Positions 59,164 to 64,000 of a stretch of DNA of 64,000 nucleotides are shown here, one piece after another. The DNA lies in the NCBI GenBank assembly GCA_016584305.1, contig JACEEZ010020519.1, positions 181,528-245,527 of the forward strand, in the 5' to 3' direction. The first letter of the stretch is position 1. Each line of letters opens with the position of its first letter. Below the pieces are notes generated by a model. That model was given only the letters and a program-made list of their open reading frames with translations. It had not been told where the DNA came from and did not search any database. The translations under genes were made by a program, and so were the position numbers. This DNA is from Chionoecetes opilio (lineage: Eukaryota > Arthropoda > Malacostraca > Decapoda > Majidae).

Positions 59164-59958
59164 TAGTGATGGACCGAATATTCGCATGTTTTTCATTATC
59201 CCATTCGCACTCACTCGTAGTTGTTTGCGAATATACAAATATTTGGCCCAAATCAGTAACCTTACAAGTATAAGAAAAAATATAACAAGTGAACATAATA
59301 TTACATAAGCAAACATATAAATAAATTAATAGTTTAGCCGAGCGTTAGTTAAATAAATGGGGTGAGGAGCCGTAGCGGTAGCCAAGGCCATTGTCCTTCG
59401 AACACTACCTCCGGCCTCCACCCTTCAACAGAGTGGCAGCCGCTACTCTCAAGGTCACTTGTTATTGAACTCAACTCATTGCCTCGTGCACCATACTGCA
59501 GTAAGCATATACACGCTTTTCTCTGTCACCCACGAGCAGTCAACCTTCTTTGAAAGAGAACAGTATTGCACCAGCTTACTGCGCAATGTCGTCCAGTCAC
59601 ACCAGTTACGTGGTTTGGGATAATTTCGAGATTATCTCTAATGACATTGCAAAGTGTAAACTTTGCAATAATAATTATTCATTTAAGATATTATCATGTA
59701 CTGTAAGTATTCGAGTAGGAGTGGGTCCTCGTCCCGCAACCTGGAAACATAGAAATTGAATGGAATTTACTTTACTCATATTTTTATGGCTGAACTCTTA
59801 CAATACATACAAAATATTTCAGTTACCTGTATGATATCAAAAATAGTGTATCACTTGAAGTATTATGTAATATTCGCAATTCGCATTCGCGAATATTAAA
59901 ACCAAATATTCGCATTCGCATTCGCGAATACCGAAAATAGACATTCGGTCCATCACTA
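59164..59958 (+). mobile_element. hAT element with BED finger, nested
   Basis: TIR TAGTGATGGACCGAAT at both ends with internal TATTCGCATTCGCGAATA-type repeats, and an exact 8-base duplication GTATGTAG (59156-59163, 59959-59966). Copy 1 of the surrounding hAT shows the uninterrupted sequence near 58335-58350. It carries only the N-terminal part of a transposase. Confidence 0.75.
59586..59759 (+). pseudogene. BED zinc-finger fragment of hAT transposase
   Basis: From the ATG at 59586 the reading is MSSSHTSYVVWDNFEIISND, then AKCKLCNNNYSF. The aromatic VWDNF start plus AKCKLC is the BED-finger signature that opens many hAT transposases and binds the TIRs. The distal His pair and the RNase H-like catalytic domain are absent, so no transposition activity is expected. 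An upstream in-frame ATG at 59550 exists. Confidence 0.55.
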
Positions 59959-60233
59959 GTATGTAGCCTATATGACTACTGGACGTGTGAGCATGGTGGT
60001 GACTCTTCTCAGAGTCAGATTATGTAGCTACCTGTACTTTTTTGTGAGTAATGTATTAAAGCCTAGGAAGGTATAATCATTGTTTTGTTTTATACTGAAA
60101 ATAGATATAAAAGAATAATCATAAATTATGACTATTGCGTTCTCTAATGCAGTTTGCACATTCTAGAAATCTTGCGACACCCCAGAAAACTTTCGCGACC
60201 CCTAGTTTGAGAGCCCCTGGTCTATGGTATAGT

Positions 60234-61020
60234 GTATAGGCCTCCGAACTTATGTAAAGGGGATTCAGTTTCTATATGGCAAGAAATAAGCAAGGTTTGT
60301 AGATATAATTGATTATGCGTGGTAGGAGATTTTAATCTTAGGGAACATAGACTGGGATTTAATTGTAGGAGACAATGACGCAGAAGAATAGTTAAATCTA
60401 GTTCAAGATAACTTTCTAAGGCAAGTTATCAATTAGCCTACTAGGGGAGATAATATTCTAGATTTATTACTAACAAACAGGGAAGATTTAGTTACAGAGG
60501 TGGAAGTTGGAGGTCAGTTAGGTAACAGCGATCATTGTGAAATCAGGTTCTGCTTAAAATAGGAAATTGGAACTAGAAGTTTTACTAAGCATAGAGTACC
60601 TGACTTCAGAAAGGCTAATTATGCAGGATTAAGAAGACATCTGGAGGGGATTAACTGGGGATGTAGGATGGAGGGGAAGGTGGGGTCGGAGGTCAGGGCA
60701 GAGAGGTGTCAGTGAGGTCGGTGCTGATGAGGATTATACATTATTTGTAAGGAATTTAATTGCAGGTCAGAAAAAGAATATTCCTTATAGGAAGATAAGA
60801 TCAAGGAAAAACGACCCCAAATGGATGACTGTGAATTTAAAACACAACATTGGAGTAAAAAGAAACATGTACTTAAGGGTCAAGGCAGGACAGGTGAGCA
60901 GAGAACAGTATAACGTGATGGCTAGGACAGTGAAAAGATTAACAAGAGCAGCAAAAAAACAATTATGAAATTAAGGTCGCTGGCCAGGCAAAGACCGACC
61001 CCGAGGGATTTTATCAGAGT
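60234..61020 (+). mobile_element. CR1 LINE, 3' part of the split copy
   Basis: Continues the CR1 of 55030-56226: GTATAGGCCTCC (YRPP block) follows directly, then endonuclease blocks (GATAATATTCTAGATTTATT, AGCGATCATTGTGAAATC encoding SDHCEI) and the linker before RT, ending near 61020. Several stops. No RT domain remains. Confidence 0.75.
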
Positions 61021-61087
61021 GAGCGGGATCGTGGCGGTAACTCGAAACCAGCCGCAGTGGCGCTTATGCTGTTCTGGAAGTAAGGCC

Positions 61088-61124
<37 letters not shown>

Positions 61125-61208
61125 GGAGGTCCCGAAGATACGAGCAGTTAGGTTCCACCTGGCATACTCGTAAAGAAATCTCGTATAACGAAACACATAA
61201 CTAATGGT

Positions 61209-61296
61209 ACTAGGGGGGGGGGGGGGGGGCACTCAGTAGAGCGCATACCTCTGCCCGAATATTTCATCAACTGGTTGCTATGGCAACAGTAGTGAT

Positions 61297-61327
<31 letters not shown>

Positions 61328-61579
61328 ATATATATATATATATATATGCACTCAGTATGAGCGCATACCTCCGGCCGAATATTTCATCAATTAGTTGCAA
61401 TGGCAACAGTTGTCAATAGATTTCATCCAAAATTAAATCAGTTCTTCCTTATGCCAAATAGACTTGGTATACTGAGTTTGGTCCAAATCTATTGGTAACT
61501 TTTCGAGAAATCCTGTACACTAACAAACAGACAGATCGGGGTGAAAACATAACCCCTCCAACTTCGTTGGCGGAGGTAA
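61209..61579 (+). repeat. insertion with (TA)n and duplicated CGCATACCTC module
   Basis: Absent from the second pogo-like copy. Contains two copies of a GCACTCAGTAGAGCGCATAC module separated by a TA repeat, and ends AACTTCGTTGGCGGAGG, a tail seen in widespread metazoan dispersed repeats (from memory, unverified). Confidence 0.55.
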
Positions 61580-61857
61580 AAATATAGGTTTGGTTTCAGG
61601 ACCCCATCAATAAAAAAAAATAAAAATAAAATAAAGACATGTTTTTCAAGCTAAAATAAACTATAGCAAACACAACAAACACACAGCGTCTATATTACCC
61701 ACACTGTACTACCTATTCTGTAGAAAAAGCATTCTGAAAGAGAAAATAGCACTCAAAATAACATAACTGCACATTAATTAAACATAAAACATGCATAACA
61801 AGCAAAAAAGACGTTGTAATGTAGGGGACGCCGCGTGATACAAGAGAAGGTAGTGTA

Positions 61858-62190
61858 GCGGTCCCAAGGTTAGGGCCGCACACCTGCTAATTACCCCTAA
61901 AGGTCAGGCCCTGCTATATGCGTAATTACCCTTCAGGTCACGCCTTGCTAGGGATGACCTGACTGCAGTCCCAAGGTTGGGGCCGCACACCTGCTAATTA
62001 CCCCTAAATGTCAGGATGCACCATATGCTTAATTACCCTTCAGGTCACGCCTTGCTAGGGGTGACCTGACTACGGTCCCAAGGTTGGGGCCGCACACCTG
62101 GCTAATTACCCCTAAATGTCAGGCCGCGCCATATGCTTAATTACCCTTCAGGTCACGGCTTGCTAGGGGTGACCTCACTGGGGTCAACCA
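61858..62190 (+). repeat. three tandem ~110 bp LTR-like units
   Basis: Each unit starts GGTCCCAAGGTTGGGGCCGC and ends GGGTGACCTGACT. They resemble the first ~90 bases of the gypsy LTR at 151. Confidence 0.75.
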
Positions 62191-62395
62191 AATCCCCCTT
62201 TGTCCAGCCTGGGAGTGGTAGGGCTAGCATTTTGAACTTGATAATTTTACTCACCCCAGTTTGAATGTCGTATCATTGGATTTTCGATCTCGTATATTGA
62301 AAATAGACCCTAATTTACACATCTCGTATCATCGGATTCTCGTATACCGAATGCTCGTATAACGGGACCTCCCTGTATGTATATATATATATATA

Positions 62396-63152
62396 CAGGG
62401 AGGTCCCGAAGATACGAGCAGTTAGGTTCCACCTGGCATACTCGTAAAGCGAAATCTCGTATAACGAAACACATAACTAATGGTAAAATATAGGTTTGGT
62501 TCCAGGACCCATCAATTACATGTTTTTCAAGCTAAAATAAACTATAGCAAACACAACAAACACACAGCGTCTATATTACCCACACTGTACTACCTATTCT
62601 GTAGAAAAAGCACTCTGAAAGAGAAAATAGCACACAAAATAACATAACTGCACATTAATTAAACATAAAACATGCATAACAAGCAAAAAAGACGTTGTAA
62701 TGTAGGTAGGGGACGTCACGTGATACAAGAGAGGGTAGTGTAGCGGTCCCAAGGTTGGGGCCCCATACCTGCTAATTACCCCTAAAGGTCAGGCCGTGCC
62801 ATATGCTTAATTACCCTTCAGGTCAGGCCTTGCTAGGGGTGACCTGACTGCGGTCCCAAGGTTGGGGCCGCACACCTGCTAATTACCCCTAAATGTCAGG
62901 CCGCGCCATATGCTTAATTACCCTTCAGGTCAAGGCCTGCTAGGGGTAACCTCACTGGGGTCAACCAAATCCCACTTTGTCCAGCCCGGGAGTGGTAGGG
63001 CGCGCATTTTGAACTTGATCATTTTACTCACCCCAGTTTGAATGTCGTATCATTGGATTTTCGATCTCGTATATTGAAAATAGACCCTAATTTACACGTC
63101 TCGTATCATCGGATTCTCGTATACCGAATGCTCGTATAACGGGACCTCCCTG
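62396..63152. mobile_element. pogo/Tigger-like TIR element, copy 2
   Basis: Same ends as copy 1, TA on both sides, 757 bases, without the 370 base insertion. Two rather than three tandem units (62744-62965). The two copies are adjacent, separated by a short TA/TG tract. Confidence 0.65.
62744..62965 (+). repeat. two tandem ~110 bp LTR-like units
   Basis: Same unit as 61858-62190. Confidence 0.75.
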
Positions 63153-63163
63153 TATATATATAT

Positions 63164-63542
63164 TAGGGTGCCCCTTATTTGATGAGAGTTTTGATTTGTC
63201 GGAATTTTACCCGGGACGGGCGGTCAAAGTGTTTCATTTGCTCGAAGAACAACGTATGTAGAGATCTGTCTAGAAATATTAATATTTAGGGGTCGCGCAA
63301 TGAGGTTGAAGTATATTATTTTCTGTAAGAATTGGACATTTTCTATGTGCCGATATAGGTCATTCTCAAAATTATTTGTCACTAACAGATTTGAATGTTA
63401 CATTATTTGAGGTAATAAACGTAGTTGTAAGCACGTTTCATTTCACAGCGTTGATTCTAGGTCCCCCTCTTCTCGAGTAGTAGCCCCTCTTTGGGGGGTC
63501 TCAAGGGCGCCCATCTCCCACTCATTGTCGCCTAGTTCACAG
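63164..63542. other. probable end of the element carrying the last gene
   Basis: Starts AGGGTGCCCCTTATTTGATG directly after a TA repeat and runs into the 3' end of the minus-strand frame. Looks like a transposon terminus and 3' non-coding region. The other end is outside the window. Confidence 0.35.
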
Positions 63543-64000
63543 TCACTGTGGACTTTCGGGCGTCGGGTATTTCCTCCGGTGTTCCTCCATGACTTGGAGG
63601 AGGAACTGCCTCTGATCTTCGTTCTTGGTGAGAGCCAGGTTGACCTGCATCAGGGCGATGCCTCACTCAGCGAAGTCGTTCACAGTGCGCAGTTCCTTGA
63701 CGCAGGCGGCGGTGGCGGTGTATCGCGGATTGTCAGGACACGCCGTTGGGTCGACTGCCAAATGACCCGCATCAAACCCAAGGATCTTGAAGAAGGACGG
63801 CGTGACAGACGTCACGAAACTTGCAACAGTTTTCTTTGCCAGATCAGTGGATGTAAGCTCGACCGTTGCTCGTCGAGGAGGGCCATCGGAGCCCTCTTCC
63901 TCCTGCAGAGCCCTCACCATCTCCCGCTTCGTCTCAATGGCCAGGTGATTGTCGAAGAACGCAAGAGCAACTCTCCTCTCGCTCAAGTACCAGAGATGGC
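63543..64000 (-). pseudogene. C-terminal part of a multicopy arthropod protein, one in-frame stop
   Basis: The minus-strand frame runs from the window edge (WYLSERRVALAFFDNHLAI) through KILGFDAGHLAVDP and TVNDFAE, meets a TGA at 63663-63665 where the family has Arg (the ND-x-AERG motif), then continues GIALMQVNLALTKNEDQRQF and ends at a TGA at 63543-63545. I recognise the AERG-x-AL-x-Q and LALTK-EDQ-QFLLQV pattern as belonging to an uncharacterised family present in many copies in insect and crustacean genomes. Its function is unknown to me; multicopy occurrence suggests a mobile element. The N-terminus lies beyond the window. Confidence 0.55.

Larger units (their letters stand above)
58774..60219 (-). 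mobile_element. hAT-type non-autonomous element, copy 2
   Basis: Reverse-orientation copy of the preceding element, with ends TAGGTTCTCAAACTTTTTGG and TAGTTTGAGAGCCCCTG. Flanked by exact GTCTATGG on both sides (58766-58773, 60220-60227), sharing the left one with copy 1. Enlarged by the nested element at 59164-59958. Confidence 0.75.
56227..60226. mobile_element. unclassified TIR element G, carrying later insertions
   Basis: Flanked by GTATAGT on both sides (56220-56226, 60227-60233), inside otherwise contiguous CR1 sequence. The left end CATAGACCACTATA and the right end (after removing the hAT elements, ATCTATG at 58044-58050) form a ~30 base imperfect TIR sharing CATAGAYCACT. The original element was about 1.8 kb, mostly GT-rich minisatellites, and grew when hAT elements inserted at its right tip. 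No transposase seen. A 7-base target duplication does not settle the superfamily. Confidence 0.55.
61122..62375. mobile_element. pogo/Tigger-like TIR element, copy 1
   Basis: Ends CAGGGAGGTCCCGAAGATAC and the complement of CTCGTATAACGGGACCTCCC TG, inserted in a TA repeat with TA on both sides, as for Tc1/mariner-pogo elements. Contains a ~370 base insertion (61209-61579) and three ~110 base tandem units. No transposase. Confidence 0.65.

Overview
This window is eukaryotic intergenic DNA, most likely from an arthropod and probably a decapod or other malacostracan crustacean. The evidence is the very high density of (GA)n, (GT)n and (TA)n microsatellites, the repeated TTAGG/CCTAA arthropod telomere-type motif, and the transposon classes present: CR1 LINEs with an esterase ORF1, a Mag-like Ty3/gypsy element, hAT, pogo-like and Harbinger-like elements, and tRNA-derived SINEs. 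The species call is inference. I find no operon, no intact host gene, no rRNA and no functional tRNA gene.

Layout. 0.15-3.4 kb: 5' half of a broken Ty3/gypsy retrotransposon. 3.4-4.1 kb: LINE fragment on the minus strand. 4.1-4.8 kb: two dispersed repeats. 5.1-9.5 kb: nearly full-length CR1 LINE on the minus strand, with an intact ORF1 and a frameshifted ORF2. 9.6-10.5 kb: Harbinger-like terminal-inverted-repeat (TIR) element. 10.8-18.3 kb: a stack of foldback elements, including a 4.7 kb palindrome (13148-17818) whose loop holds another TIR element. A single N lies at 18339. From the next base, 18340-26180 repeats 10816-18338, and its sequence quality falls steadily. 24.9-40.6 kb is unreliable consensus full of homopolymer runs; only repeats can be recognised there. 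40.9-44.9 kb: minisatellites, a small MITE, a near-perfect hairpin and inverted copies of families seen earlier. 45-49 kb: SINEs with nested insertions, a LINE C-terminal fragment and a third foldback copy. 50-54 kb: tandem arrays (GTGTGCAGG-type, CCTAA-type, (TA)n and a 44 bp satellite). 54.3 kb: THAP-domain fragment. 55.0-61.0 kb: a second CR1 copy split by a 4 kb stack of DNA transposons (an unclassified TIR element, two hAT elements head to head, and a BED-finger hAT inside one of them). 61.1-63.2 kb: two pogo-like elements. 63.5-64 kb: C-terminal part of a multicopy arthropod protein, probably from a transposon.

The main biological interest is the order of nested insertions, which can be read from target-site duplications and empty sites, and the 13.1-17.8 kb palindrome. 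The two assembled copies of that palindrome carry its central spacer in opposite orientations, which suggests arm-mediated inversion between alleles or copies. The tandem duplication itself probably reflects a false join at the N, and nothing between 24.9 and 40.6 kb should be read as protein-coding without resequencing.
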